Part shown: one piece after another, positions 24,790 through 33,351 of the stretch | Layout of the letters: every line of letters starts with the position of its first letter | Position numbering within the stretch: the first letter of the stretch is position 1 | Assembly (NCBI GenBank): GCA_900547155.1 | Contig: URFH01000002.1 | Coordinates: 71,744 to 135,743 of the forward strand | Direction of reading: 5' to 3' | DNA length: 64,000 nucleotides | Source: an uncultured bacterium | Lineage (GTDB): Bacteria > Cyanobacteriota > Vampirovibrionia > Gastranaerophilales > Gastranaerophilaceae | The notes under the pieces: model-generated | Told to the model about the DNA's origin: nothing | Databases searched by the model: none | Seen by the model: only the letters and a program-made list of their open reading frames with translations | Translations under genes and position numbers: made by a program

Positions 24790-25389
24790 TTATATTTTCC
24801 CCAGAAGCTCATTGTAAACATCAATAGTGATATGACAAATCGCCAACCTTCTATCGACAAGGCTCTTTATCGTAGCCTCAAAACACTTAAACATCGCCTT
24901 ATCCAGCCCGTTTTTCTCTTTCAAAAGCGCAAGGCATTCACCGGAAAACGTTAAATCGCGCGTATTTTCTTCGATTTTGTCCGCAAGAAAAACGATTTTT
25001 TCAAAATCCGTCATCCCGCAATAAGCAAGCGTGTGCCATCTGATTGCGCTGAGGATTTCAGCGTCATCAACGCCGAATTCTTCTTTCGCAATGTACGCGC
25101 TGACAGGTGCATGCAGGGTTTTGTAGTTCAAAAGCTCGCATTCATCGACATCGGGGATTTTTGAATGAATAATTTCAAGAAGTTTTTCATTAGGAAAGCA
25201 TTTTGCGCAGTCGTGAAGAAGCCCCGCCAGTTTAGCCTTATTTTTATCAAGATTAAGCATTTCAGCCAGCCGCTCCGCCATATCAGCGGTTCCGAGCGTG
25301 TGTTCGTAGCGTTCTTCATTCAAATTGCGTTTTAGCCAGCCTTTTATCTCATCAAGGCTTTTATATTTTGTGAATTCTGTACAACCCAT
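24790..25389 (-). CDS. yqeK: HD-domain phosphohydrolase, YqeK family
   Basis: The 199-residue product has the HD motif set H (RYEHTLGTADMA), HD (GLLHDCAKCFP) and later Asp in FLADKIEENTR. YqeK proteins are symmetrical diadenosine-tetraphosphate hydrolases and are usually encoded after nadD, as here. Its start lies 29 bases inside nadD, which implies translational coupling. Confidence 0.9.
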   Translation of the reverse strand: MGCTEFTKYKSLDEIKGWLKRNLNEERYEHTLGTADMAERLAEMLNLDKNKAKLAGLLHDCAKCFPNEKLLEIIHSKIPDVDECELLNYKTLHAPVSAYIAKEEFGVDDAEILSAIRWHTLAYCGMTDFEKIVFLADKIEENTRDLTFSGECLALLKEKNGLDKAMFKCFEATIKSLVDRRLAICHITIDVYNELLGKI

Positions 25390-25960
25390 GTTTTTTTATA
25401 TACTCCTCTATGGATTTCGGCACGATATTCGAGATTGGTTTTGAGTTTGCAGCGAGATTTCTTATTTGCGTTGAAGAAATATCGTTAAAAGGCATTTTCA
25501 TCAAACGGAAATTATACCCTTTTGCGCGAAGATTTTCAAAATTCTCACTGTCATACTCATTATCGCGTAAAAACAGCAGAAAATCGACAAGTTCTTTGAG
25601 TTTGTCCGATTCGTACCAGCTCTCAATCTTTCGGAAAGCGTCCGTGCCTATAATAAAATTGATTTTACCGTCAATTTCATAATCATTGTAAAGCTGTTTT
25701 ATGGTTTCATAAGTGTAAGACGGGGTATTTCTGCGATATTCAATGTCGCTTACGCCAAGATAATCATGTTCTGAAGCAGCAAGTTTGACCATCTCGAGTC
25801 TGTGGGCGGCAAGCGACGAATCCAGCTCTTTGTGCGGGGGATTTTGCGCAGGAATGAGCAGAACCTTATCAAAATTGAGATTTTTAACGATATATTCACA
25901 CACGCCCAAATGCGCGTTATGAATCGGGTTGAAAGTTCCCTGAAACACGCATAATTTCAT
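25361..25960 (-). CDS. nadD: Nicotinate-nucleotide adenylyltransferase
   Basis: This 199-residue enzyme adenylates nicotinate mononucleotide in NAD synthesis. The nucleotidyltransferase signature GTFNPIHNAHLGV is at the N-terminus and the ISSTQIR motif at the C-terminus. The ATG shares one base with the stop of the uridine-kinase-like gene, and yqeK overlaps its end, giving a tight three-gene operon. Confidence 0.95.
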   Translation of the reverse strand: MKLCVFQGTFNPIHNAHLGVCEYIVKNLNFDKVLLIPAQNPPHKELDSSLAAHRLEMVKLAASEHDYLGVSDIEYRRNTPSYTYETIKQLYNDYEIDGKINFIIGTDAFRKIESWYESDKLKELVDFLLFLRDNEYDSENFENLRAKGYNFRLMKMPFNDISSTQIRNLAANSKPISNIVPKSIEEYIKKHGLYRIHKI

Positions 25961-26823
25961 TAAAAAAGCACCAAATCCTTGTGATGAAGTTCTTCAACAA
26001 CGCAAAGAACGCGATTTATAAACTGTTTGTAGCGTTCCCTGTCAGCTTCGCCTGTAAGTATAATATCTGCGGTTTCTGCGGTCGGGTGGATGTGGATTTT
26101 TGCCTTTGAAGAGGCGTTTTCATAAACCTCATCAGCCGAATCGCCGAGGTTTCTTTCGGCTGCGCGCTTGTAAAAGCGGTCTTTTTGCACATTTGCGCTT
26201 ACATCAACATAAATTTTTATGTCAAAAACGCCCGCAATCTTCTCTGTCAAAGTAAAAAGCCCCTCTGAAATGATAATATTTGCAGGGTCGGCAGGAGTGT
26301 AGTTGTCATATCTTTTTGCGGTGCCGGAAAGGTCATATTTTGGCAGAAGAACCTTTCTTCCGGCAAGAAGCTGTTTAATATGGGACGCCATCAGGTCAAG
26401 CTCAAGCGCCTCGGGCACATCAAGGTCATAATTCTTTGCAAATTCCGCAAAACTGCCCGCAGTCTTGACCATTTCCGAGCGGTCGTAGTAATAATCGTCA
26501 GTATTTATCCTTGTAATGGTGTTTTCAAGGCAATATTCTCGCGTGAACATGTTGATTGTGTCGATTATGTCCATTGCGATGGTCGATTTTCCGCTGGCAG
26601 TTTCGCCGGCAATGCCGATTGCGCAGGAGCGTTTTGTTTCGCCGGAGATGAACGAGGCGATTTTTCTTATTATATTTTTATCAAATTTAACAAAAATCGA
26701 GTCGTGCGAGTTTAATTCGTCATAAAAAATCTTATTTAATCTCATTTGCACGTACGGAGCGAGAATTTTTGCTTTCGGGGATTCAGACAGTTTCTGTTGG
26801 GGTTTTGTTATTGTTGTGGGCAA
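25960..26823 (-). CDS. Uridine kinase / phosphoribulokinase-family P-loop kinase
   Basis: The 287-residue protein has an N-terminal extension of about 70 residues, then Walker A GIAGETASGKST, the base-binding R-I-N-T-D-D-Y-Y-Y-D-R-S loop, Y-D-L-D-V-P-E-A-L-E-L-D-L and I-I-S-E-G-L-F. These place it in the uridine kinase/PRK family that phosphorylates uridine/cytidine or a related metabolite. The exact substrate is uncertain because of the extension and the company of nadD. First gene of the operon with nadD and yqeK. Confidence 0.8.
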   Translation of the reverse strand: MPTTITKPQQKLSESPKAKILAPYVQMRLNKIFYDELNSHDSIFVKFDKNIIRKIASFISGETKRSCAIGIAGETASGKSTIAMDIIDTINMFTREYCLENTITRINTDDYYYDRSEMVKTAGSFAEFAKNYDLDVPEALELDLMASHIKQLLAGRKVLLPKYDLSGTAKRYDNYTPADPANIIISEGLFTLTEKIAGVFDIKIYVDVSANVQKDRFYKRAAERNLGDSADEVYENASSKAKIHIHPTAETADIILTGEADRERYKQFINRVLCVVEELHHKDLVLF

Positions 26824-26856
26824 GGTTTTTCTCCTGCTTTTTTTATTTACTTAAAC

Positions 26857-26891
26857 AAAAAACCGAACAAATTGAAATTTGACGGTTTTTT
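26857..26891 (-). terminator. Terminator downstream of panD
   Basis: AAAAAACCG (26857-26865) pairs with CGGTTTTTT (26883-26891) and an internal CAAATT/AATTTG extends the stem. On the minus strand it ends in a U-run 9 bases after panD. Confidence 0.85.
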
Positions 26892-26899
26892 AAGATTTT

Positions 26900-27310
26900 T
26901 TAAGATAATGAAGCTGAACCTGCGAGAAATTTCTCCATCGGTTTTCCGGGAACGCCCGAAACGGACACGATATCGTTATTTTCATCAACTATTACCACGC
27001 TGGGTTCAAATTCAGCTTTTTCTTCCAATGTCATTGACGCATAGGACACAATAATGACCTTATCGCCAATCTGGACTTTTCTTGCGGCGGCTCCGTTCAA
27101 ACAGATATCACGTTTGCCGTATTCGCCTTTTATAACATAAGTTTGAAATCTTTCTCCGTTATTAATGTCGAGAATATCGACTTTTTGACCTTCCTGAAGC
27201 TTTGCCGCGTCCATAAGTTCTTGGTCAATGGTTATTGAGCCGACGTATTCAAGATTTGCTTCGGTCACAGTCGCTCTGTGGATTTTGGAGTATAAATATT
27301 CTAGTTGCAT
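26900..27310 (-). CDS. panD: Aspartate 1-decarboxylase precursor
   Basis: The 136-residue proenzyme makes beta-alanine for pantothenate and CoA. The self-cleavage site Gly24-Ser25 lies in YVGSIT; Ser25 becomes the pyruvoyl cofactor. Arg54-type (R-F-Q-T-Y-V-I) and the [18 protein letters not shown] block are conserved. GAGGT precedes the ATG. The C-terminus is slightly longer than usual. coaE, also in CoA synthesis, is elsewhere in the window. Confidence 0.96.
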   Translation of the reverse strand: MQLEYLYSKIHRATVTEANLEYVGSITIDQELMDAAKLQEGQKVDILDINNGERFQTYVIKGEYGKRDICLNGAAARKVQIGDKVIIVSYASMTLEEKAEFEPSVVIVDENNDIVSVSGVPGKPMEKFLAGSASLS

Positions 27311-27419
27311 AAATACCTCGTATATAATTTTTTATCAAAAAAATAAGTTATGCAAGTTTTTATTTAAATTATGTAAAGATTAAGGGGGGAATTTCGTTTG
27401 TTTTTGGGCAAAGGGGGGC

Positions 27420-27539
27420 GAAAGTGCCGGAATTCCCTTTTTCCGTTCCGATTCCTCCGGCAGAACAGAGAAAAAGCGGGATTTTGCAGATAAAGCTGCC
27501 TCCCCCATAGTCACTACAAAAGGGAATTCCGGCACTTTC
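27420..27539 (+). repeat. Dual-stem element, family 1 (copy 1)
   Basis: Arms of 22 bases at 27420-27441 and 27518-27539 are perfect inverted repeats. Inside are two 17-base strands conserved in all copies: TCCGTTCCGATTCCTCC (27442-27458) and TCCCCCATAGTCACTAC (27501-27517). An inner stem GGCAG (27459-27463) / CTGCC (27496-27500) closes a 32-base loop. The arm and inner-stem sequences are unique to this copy. It lies in the gene-free gap 27311-27865, upstream of panD. Confidence 0.9.
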
Positions 27540-27589
27540 CGGGTTTATGAAATTCTGCACAAAAAATTGTTCATTTTTTGAGGCTGCAA

Positions 27590-27800
27590 GCGGTCACCCC
27601 CTCTTCCCAACCCTCTCTGGCTTCCCCTCCGGGTTGTCCCCCCCCCCAGCCCTCCCCCGTATGGGGAGGGAGAATAATTAAGGTAAATAAGTAGGGGCGA
27701 GGGAGCAAAATTTCCCTCTCCGATGGGAGAGGGTGCCCGTAGGGCGGGTGAGGGCCTGCCCGTAGGGGAAAAACAGACCTGTGTGAGGGTATTTGAGAGC
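27590..27800. repeat. GC-rich palindromic repeat cluster
   Basis: This stretch is sharply richer in G and C than its surroundings. It holds a C10 run (27638-27647), a CCCTCCCC/GGGGAGGG hairpin (27650-27670), a CCCTCTCC-GAT-GGGAGAGGG hairpin near 27711-27731 and two copies of GCCCGTAGGG about 24 bases apart. Similar CCCTC-rich palindromes are scattered in many bacterial genomes as REP-like repeats. Open frames across it are by-products. A related palindrome occurs at 35656. Confidence 0.65.
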
Positions 27801-27812
27801 CCCCCACCGTAA

Positions 27813-27825
27813 GAATCGGAACGGA
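27813..27825 (-). repeat. Orphan half of a family 1 dual-stem element
   Basis: GAATCGGAACGGA is an exact 13-base match to the complement of one conserved 17-base strand and is followed by AAAA as in the full copies. No partner strand or matching arm is found nearby, so it is a truncated or decayed copy about 270 bp from the full one. Confidence 0.55.
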
Positions 27826-27865
27826 AAAGAGAAATATCTTAATTTTTACTGCAACAACCTAAAAT

Positions 27866-28090
27866 CTACCCCTTGTTAAACCTAAATCTTTCAATCAAAT
27901 AGATATGCGCAAGCGTAAATAGCCCTGCGGCTCCTGCAAGATACTTATGCGCGGTTATTTTATGAGAATGCCCCGCAACAGCGCTTGCAACGCCGGCGGC
28001 AACAGCCCCGTAGCCGGTGATTTTCAAAGGATTGTATCTCTTTTTTTGACCGCTCCCGAAAGAGGGCGAAAAAATCGGTGAAATTTGCAT
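27866..28090 (-). CDS. Small membrane protein with an N-terminal SFG motif
   Basis: The 74-residue product begins MQISPIFSPSFGSGQKKRYN, followed by two hydrophobic, Gly/Ala-rich segments (ITGYGAVAAGVASAVAG and YLAGAAGLFTLAHIYLI) and a basic end. I use the ATG at 28090 because AAGGAG precedes it; the upstream ATG at 28120 has no such site. The SFG element after about ten residues is shared with the other FxG proteins here, and the protein at 63492 has the same SFG-then-two-helices plan. Function unknown. Confidence 0.65.
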   Translation of the reverse strand: MQISPIFSPSFGSGQKKRYNPLKITGYGAVAAGVASAVAGHSHKITAHKYLAGAAGLFTLAHIYLIERFRFNKG

Positions 28091-28154
28091 AAATAACTCC
28101 TTACATGCCAATTTTATCAAAAGAAGCAGAATTTTTCCATGTTATTATTTTGTT

Positions 28155-29462
28155 ATGAGAAAATTTATTGGATTTTTTACACTTCTGGCTTTGTTTCTGT
28201 GCGCAAACAGCGCATTCTGTGCGCAGCCGCGGAAAATTACGCTGCAGCAGGCAATAGACATAGCCGTACAAAACAATATTGACTACAAAGCAGCGCAAAT
28301 TGATGTGGAAATTGCAAAAAACAACATAAAATCCGCAAACAAGCTCCAGCCAACAGAAATAAACACATTTTTTAATATCGGCAGCATTGCCCGCGGGAAT
28401 CCGCAAATGCTGGGCGCAACACAGGGCGTAGAAATCGCCAAAAGGGACGCCAGAAAGAAACTTGCAGAATCAAACCTGCTTTTAACAAAGGAAAATGTAG
28501 GTTATTACGAATTTGACTTAAAAATGGATGTCAGAGAAGCATACATCAAGCTTGCGGTGTCAAAATCCATTCTGAACAACCTCCAAATGCAGCAAAAACT
28601 GCTTGAAGAGCTGCTTTCAATTGCCAAAAAGAAAGTTGCAGCCGGCGAGACAACGGAAATGGATGTACTTCAGGCTGAAATCGCGATAAATCAAATGGTT
28701 ACGCATGTAAACACCGCCAGAGCAGAGGTTAAAGCCGCTTTGCACAATTTTAACAAAGTTATTAACCCGCAGGGGATGACCGAAGTTGAGTTTGACGCGA
28801 TTGACAGCCTTTTTGATGAAAAGGACGATTTTGACGCGCTTATGACCCCTCCGCCCAAAACAAAGCTGCCGCTGTTTGAGCTGATTGCGCAAAAAAGCCT
28901 CTCAAACCGCTATGATATAAGGATTGCAAAACAAAAAATAGATGTTGCGCAGAAAAATCTTACACTTGTGGCGCGCCAGAGAATTCCGGATTTGGAGTTT
29001 TTCGGCGGATACGGTTATCAGACCAGAGCAATGAGCGAGGAGGGAAAATTTCAGGGCGGAGCATACGCAGGGGCAAATATCACAAACATTCCGCTTTTTT
29101 ATTCTTACAAACCCGAAATCGCAAATGCAAAACTTGAAATAGATAAAGCTGAATTGAACTACCAGTCGGCAGAAAACAAAGCTCTCAAGGATTTGAGCAG
29201 CGCGTATGAGCGTTTTGTTACAGCAAAAATGAATCTCAACGATTACAACGAAAAACTGCTTAAATGTTCAAAAGAAATGATAAACCTTTCCAAAAAGAAC
29301 TATGGAGCCGGAAAATCAAACCTGACAACCTTTATCGTAATGGAACAATCCTACAAATCCATCATAATCGAATACACAAAGACCCTCGCAGAATACTACA
29401 ACAGCTGGGTAGGTTTCCTGCGGGAGGTCAATGCTGAAAATTTCGATATTGAAAGTATTTAG
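28155..29462 (+). CDS. TolC-family outer membrane efflux protein
   Basis: The 435-residue product has a signal peptide (MRKFIGFFTLLALFLCANSAFC). Two long coiled-coil halves follow with the TolC hallmarks L-x-x-A-I-D-I-A-V-Q-N-N near the start, V-x-x-A-Y-I-K-L-A-V-S-K and an internal repeat from about residue 240. Such proteins form trimeric outer-membrane tunnels for type I secretion or efflux pumps. No inner-membrane pump or adaptor is adjacent. A TATTAT box lies just before the ATG and no ribosome site is evident. Its stop overlaps that of ispF. Confidence 0.9.
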   Translation: MRKFIGFFTLLALFLCANSAFCAQPRKITLQQAIDIAVQNNIDYKAAQIDVEIAKNNIKSANKLQPTEINTFFNIGSIARGNPQMLGATQGVEIAKRDARKKLAESNLLLTKENVGYYEFDLKMDVREAYIKLAVSKSILNNLQMQQKLLEELLSIAKKKVAAGETTEMDVLQAEIAINQMVTHVNTARAEVKAALHNFNKVINPQGMTEVEFDAIDSLFDEKDDFDALMTPPPKTKLPLFELIAQKSLSNRYDIRIAKQKIDVAQKNLTLVARQRIPDLEFFGGYGYQTRAMSEEGKFQGGAYAGANITNIPLFYSYKPEIANAKLEIDKAELNYQSAENKALKDLSSAYERFVTAKMNLNDYNEKLLKCSKEMINLSKKNYGAGKSNLTTFIVMEQSYKSIIIEYTKTLAEYYNSWVGFLREVNAENFDIESI

Positions 29463-29941
29463 ACGATTATTTCTTCAAGAAGAACGACCGCATCAACGGC
29501 AATAGCCTTGCTTTCGCCGATTGGCCCCATTCCTTCCATTGTTTTCGCCTTGACAGAAATCTGATTCATCCTGATTTTCAATATATTGGCCAAATTGCTT
29601 CTGATTTCATCAATGTAGGGCGAAAGTTTTGGGGTTTGGGCTTTAATCGTACAATCAATATTGCCGATTCTGTAACCGTTTTTAATTACAAGATATAAAA
29701 CGTCTTTTAAAAGCTCTGTGCTATCACAGCCGTAATATTGAGGGTCATCGTCAGGAAAATGCATGCCGATATCCCCGAGAGCCAGCGCACCGAGCATTGC
29801 ATCGATAATTGCATGGCAAAGCGCGTCAGCATCGGAATGACCGAGCAGCCCTTTGCAGTTTTCTATGCGCACACCGCCAAGAATCAAATCCCTTTCCTCA
29901 ACAAGCTGGTGAATATCAAACCCCTGTCCTATTCTGTACAT
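29459..29941 (-). CDS. ispF: 2-C-methyl-D-erythritol 2,4-cyclodiphosphate synthase
   Basis: This 160-residue trimeric zinc enzyme of the MEP isoprenoid route cyclises CDP-ME 2-phosphate. Metal ligands are in GQGFDIHQL near the N-terminus and H in LLGHSDADALCHAIIDA; G-D-I-G-M-H-F-P-D-D-D-P-Q and the E-G-M-G-P-I-G-E block are intact. It is the last gene of the aspS-orf-nudix-HAD-ispF run. Confidence 0.96.
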   Translation of the reverse strand: MYRIGQGFDIHQLVEERDLILGGVRIENCKGLLGHSDADALCHAIIDAMLGALALGDIGMHFPDDDPQYYGCDSTELLKDVLYLVIKNGYRIGNIDCTIKAQTPKLSPYIDEIRSNLANILKIRMNQISVKAKTMEGMGPIGESKAIAVDAVVLLEEIIV

Positions 29942-29956
29942 AAAACTCTCCTTATT

Positions 29957-30757
29957 TTACAAATCAATGAATTTTTCTACTGCTTTGGGCACGCCGTCAT
30001 TATCAACCGTGTCCGTTACATAATCCGCTACCGCTTTCAGCGCCTCTGAGCCATTTCCCATTGCGACTTTTGTCCCTGCGGCAAGCAGCATTTCAATATC
30101 GTTATCCTGATCACCGCAGGCCATGATTTCTTCTTTTTTTATGCCCCATAATTCAGCAAGAAATCTAACGGCGTTGCCTTTTGTGGCGTCAAGGCTCGAA
30201 AACTCGCAAAAACGCGGCGTTGAGCGCACAACGTACAATTTATCCTTATATTTTTCCGCCATTTCTTTTTGGAGCTTCTCTATCAATTCCGTGTCATCGT
30301 CAATCGCAAGAATCTTGTTCACACCGTTCAAATCCAGCCCGTCACAGGTTCCGATGACTTTATATTCAATATTTCTGGCGTCAACATAATCCCTAATCAG
30401 CCTGCTGTCCTCTTCGACCATCAAAACATCATTAACATACAAATTAAAGAATACATTACGCTTTTTGAGCTCTGTTATAACTCCGCGGGCAAGTTCCGGA
30501 GGCATTGTGCACTCATGGAGCGTCTTTTCTTCGTTGCAAAAATCCTTGACGAGCCCGCCCTGGTAGCAGATTACAGGAGTTTTGAGACCGAGTTCTTCTG
30601 CGATTAATTTTGTTGCCGCATACATCCGTCCCGTGCACAAAACAACCTTTATTCCTTTCTCAGAAAGGCGTTTCAGGGTATCTTTAACCCTTTGGGAGGC
30701 GGTATAATCTTTTCTGAATATAGTTCCGTCGATGTCGAGAACCAGCATTTTTATCAT
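29957..30757 (-). CDS. Cof-type HAD-IIB hydrolase
   Basis: This 266-residue cytosolic sugar-phosphate or nucleotide phosphatase-like protein has HAD motif I LDIDGTIFRKD, motif II VVLCTGRM, the IIB cap in the middle, motif III Lys in DATKGNAV and motif IV GDQDNDIEMLLAAG. Substrate specificity cannot be read from the sequence. It lies 5 bases after the Nudix gene and 15 before ispF. Confidence 0.92.
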   Translation of the reverse strand: MIKMLVLDIDGTIFRKDYTASQRVKDTLKRLSEKGIKVVLCTGRMYAATKLIAEELGLKTPVICYQGGLVKDFCNEEKTLHECTMPPELARGVITELKKRNVFFNLYVNDVLMVEEDSRLIRDYVDARNIEYKVIGTCDGLDLNGVNKILAIDDDTELIEKLQKEMAEKYKDKLYVVRSTPRFCEFSSLDATKGNAVRFLAELWGIKKEEIMACGDQDNDIEMLLAAGTKVAMGNGSEALKAVADYVTDTVDNDGVPKAVEKFIDL

Positions 30758-30762
30758 AATAA

Positions 30763-31299
30763 CTAATCCGTCAGCTTAAATGCGCGCATAAGAGCACATA
30801 TTGTTTTCGCATCATTAATTGTACCATTTTTTATGAGATTGTACACTTCGCTTAACGGAAGTTCAAAATAATCCAAAATCTCGCCCTCATCCGGCTCCGG
30901 ACAGTCAAAAGTCAATCCGGTTGCCTTAAAAAGGTACAATTTTTCGTCGCAAATGCCAAAAGTTGTAAAAATAAACCCGAGAGAATCCCAGTTTTGAGCA
31001 AGATATCCTGTTTCTTCCCTCAATTCACGCTTTGCCGCAAACAAGGGGTCTTCACCTTTTTCAAGGCGGCCTGCCGGAAGCTCCGTCTGGACTGATTTCA
31101 CAGCGTAACGGTACTGTTTTACAAAAAGAATGTTTCCGTTTTCTTTTTGCGCGCAAATCACCACACCGCCCGGATGATGGATGATTTCCCGCTCGCGTTT
31201 CAGCCCGTCGGAAAGCTCAATTTCATCCTTTGTAATATCAAAAATCCGTCCATTATAGACGGTTTTTGATGATAAGGTTTTTTCTTCAAATTTATCCAT
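30763..31299 (-). CDS. Nudix hydrolase (ADP-ribose pyrophosphatase type)
   Basis: The 178-residue product carries a complete Nudix box, G-x5-E-x7-R-E-x2-E-E-x-G (GRLEKGEDPLFAAKRELREE), preceded by FVKQYRYAV and TELPAGR as in NudF/ADP-ribose pyrophosphatases. It overlaps the upstream 64-residue gene by 8 bases and has GGGAG before the ATG. Confidence 0.92.
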   Translation of the reverse strand: MDKFEEKTLSSKTVYNGRIFDITKDEIELSDGLKREREIIHHPGGVVICAQKENGNILFVKQYRYAVKSVQTELPAGRLEKGEDPLFAAKRELREETGYLAQNWDSLGFIFTTFGICDEKLYLFKATGLTFDCPEPDEGEILDYFELPLSEVYNLIKNGTINDAKTICALMRAFKLTD

Positions 31300-31486
31300 A
31301 TATCTCCCGATTTTTCAAAAGATTTTCCGAATTCCTCTGCTTTTTTAGTGCACTTTTTGCCGCTCTATGAAATGAATCTGCGATTTTTTCATCAATTCGC
31401 ATAGCTTTGGCAGGGGAAATAACTGAAACTTTTCCCTTTTGAGCCTGAATGTTGATAAATTTATTATAAGTGCCCTGAATCCGCAT
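31292..31486 (-). CDS. Small hypothetical protein between aspS and the Nudix gene
   Basis: The 64-residue basic product starts one base after the aspS stop and overlaps the Nudix start by 8 bases. Such tight packing supports a real, translationally coupled gene. The sequence MRIQGTYNKFINIQAQKGKV leads to a helical part rich in Lys/Ala (SFHRAAKSALKKQRNSENLL). I recognise no family. Confidence 0.6.
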   Translation of the reverse strand: MRIQGTYNKFINIQAQKGKVSVISPAKAMRIDEKIADSFHRAAKSALKKQRNSENLLKNREIYG

Positions 31487-31487
31487 T

Positions 31488-33272
31488 TTAGTGAATCGGA
31501 GCCTTTATTGTTGATTTCAGGTGAAGTTCCTGAAGCTGTTCTTCCGAAACAACGGCCGGCGCGTTGGTCATTAAGCATTTTGCCGCAGAATTTTTCGGAA
31601 AAGCAATAACTTCGCGGATAGAAGACTGATGTGCAAGCAAAGCGACCAATCTGTCGAGCCCGATTGCCAGTCCTGCATGCGGAGGAGTGCCGTACTGGAA
31701 CGCCTGAAGCATAAAACCGAATTTTCTTTCGATTTCTTCATCCTCCAATCCCAGAGCCTTGAAAACTTTCTGCTGAACTTCGGGAGAATGGATTCTAACG
31801 CTGCCGCCGCCGAGTTCTGTGCCGTTATATACAATATCGTAAGCGATTGAACGGCATTTTAGCGGTTCGGTTGCCATTTTGTCGACATCTTCAAGGTTCG
31901 GCGAGGTGAACGGATGGTGCATTGCCATTACGCGGTCAAATTCCTTGCTGTATTCAAACATCGGGAAGTCAACAACCCACAAAAGCGCATGTTTGTTTTC
32001 ATCAATCAATCCGAGTTTGTCGCCAAAGAAAAGTCTGAACCTGCCCATTACATCATAAGTTGTTTTCGGCTCATCCGCCACGAAGAACACTATATCACCG
32101 GGTTTTGCGTCAGCGCGTTCCTGAAGTTTTTTGATTTGTTCATCGTTTAAGAACTTAAGAACAGGCGATTTGACCGTTCCGTCTTCCATATATGTAATCC
32201 ATGCAAGCCCTTTTGCCCCGTAAGAAATAGCCAGCGAGCGGACATCGTCCATTTCTTTTCTGGAGTAGCCGGCAATACCGGGGATTTTTATAGCTTTAGC
32301 GATTCCGCCGTTTTTGAGGGTTTCTTTGACGGGTTCAAAGGTTGATTCCATCAAAATATCGCCAATATCAAAAAGTTCCAGCCCGAATCTTGCATCAGGT
32401 TTGTCAGAACCGAATCTGTCCATGGCTTCTTGCCAGCTAATTCTGGTGAAAGGCGGTTTTACCTCGACATTTGCGGCTTTAAAAGCCTCAACAATAAGCC
32501 CTTCGGTCAAATTAATAATATCATCCTGCCCGACAAACGACATTTCAATATCAACCTGCGTAAATTCAGGCTGTCTGTCGGCTCTGAGGTCTTCATCGCG
32601 GAAACATCTTGCAATCTGATAATATCTTTCAAGTCCGCCGACCATAAGGAGTTGTTTAAAAATTTGCGGGGACTGCGGAAGCGCATAGAATTTACCCTCC
32701 TGAACACGGCTCGGAACGAGGTAATCACGTGCCCCCTCCGGCGTTGTGTTAATCAAAATAGGGGTTTCAACTTCCATAAAATCAAGATTATTCATGTAAT
32801 CTCTGATTGCGCGCACAATATCATGGCGAAGTTTAAGATTATTAACCATTGCCGGACGGCGGATATCAAGATATCTGTATTTTAAGCGGATATCTTCTTT
32901 TGTATCGTCAGAAGAAAGCTCAAACGGCAAAAGTTTAGCTTTTGACAGGATTTCGACTTTTTCGGGATACATTTCGATTTCGCCGGTTTTCAAATCGGGA
33001 TTGTATGTTTCAGGCGGGCGTTTTGTGATTTTTCCCGTAACCTGGATTACAAATTCGTCTTTAATACCGGAAAATATATTATGAACCTCAGGATTTATCT
33101 GCGGGTCAGCAACAACCTGAAAAAATCCGGTTTTATCTCTCAATTCGATAAAAATAATACCGCCCAAATCTCTTACCGCGGAAACCCAGCCCGCAAGAGT
33201 AACGGTTTCATTAATGTTATCAATACTCAATGTTTCGTTATAATGCGTTTTCATCGATGTTTGTGTAATCAT
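31488..33272 (-). CDS. aspS: Aspartyl-tRNA synthetase (bacterial type)
   Basis: The 594-residue class II synthetase has an N-terminal OB fold (TVTLAGWVSAVRDLGGIIFIELRDKTG), motif 2 (F-R-D-E-D-L-R-A-D-R-Q-P-E-F-T-Q), the bacterial GAD insert in the middle and motif 3 (G-L-A-I-G-L-D-R). The length is normal. Whether it is discriminating or also charges tRNA-Asn cannot be decided here. First gene of a five-gene operon ending at ispF. Confidence 0.97.
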   Translation of the reverse strand: MITQTSMKTHYNETLSIDNINETVTLAGWVSAVRDLGGIIFIELRDKTGFFQVVADPQINPEVHNIFSGIKDEFVIQVTGKITKRPPETYNPDLKTGEIEMYPEKVEILSKAKLLPFELSSDDTKEDIRLKYRYLDIRRPAMVNNLKLRHDIVRAIRDYMNNLDFMEVETPILINTTPEGARDYLVPSRVQEGKFYALPQSPQIFKQLLMVGGLERYYQIARCFRDEDLRADRQPEFTQVDIEMSFVGQDDIINLTEGLIVEAFKAANVEVKPPFTRISWQEAMDRFGSDKPDARFGLELFDIGDILMESTFEPVKETLKNGGIAKAIKIPGIAGYSRKEMDDVRSLAISYGAKGLAWITYMEDGTVKSPVLKFLNDEQIKKLQERADAKPGDIVFFVADEPKTTYDVMGRFRLFFGDKLGLIDENKHALLWVVDFPMFEYSKEFDRVMAMHHPFTSPNLEDVDKMATEPLKCRSIAYDIVYNGTELGGGSVRIHSPEVQQKVFKALGLEDEEIERKFGFMLQAFQYGTPPHAGLAIGLDRLVALLAHQSSIREVIAFPKNSAAKCLMTNAPAVVSEEQLQELHLKSTIKAPIH

Positions 33273-33351
33273 TTCATACTCTTTCTACTAATCAACCTGT
33301 ATTTAATAAATTATAATAAACAAATTTTTTAATCAAATTAACCGAAAAAAG

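Noticed and set aside
27571..27807. 78-residue minus-strand frame in the GC-rich cluster
   Set aside because: Low-complexity product of palindromic repeats.
28101..28406. 101-residue frame antisense to the TolC-like gene
   Set aside because: Overlaps the signal-peptide end of a well-supported gene; no family.
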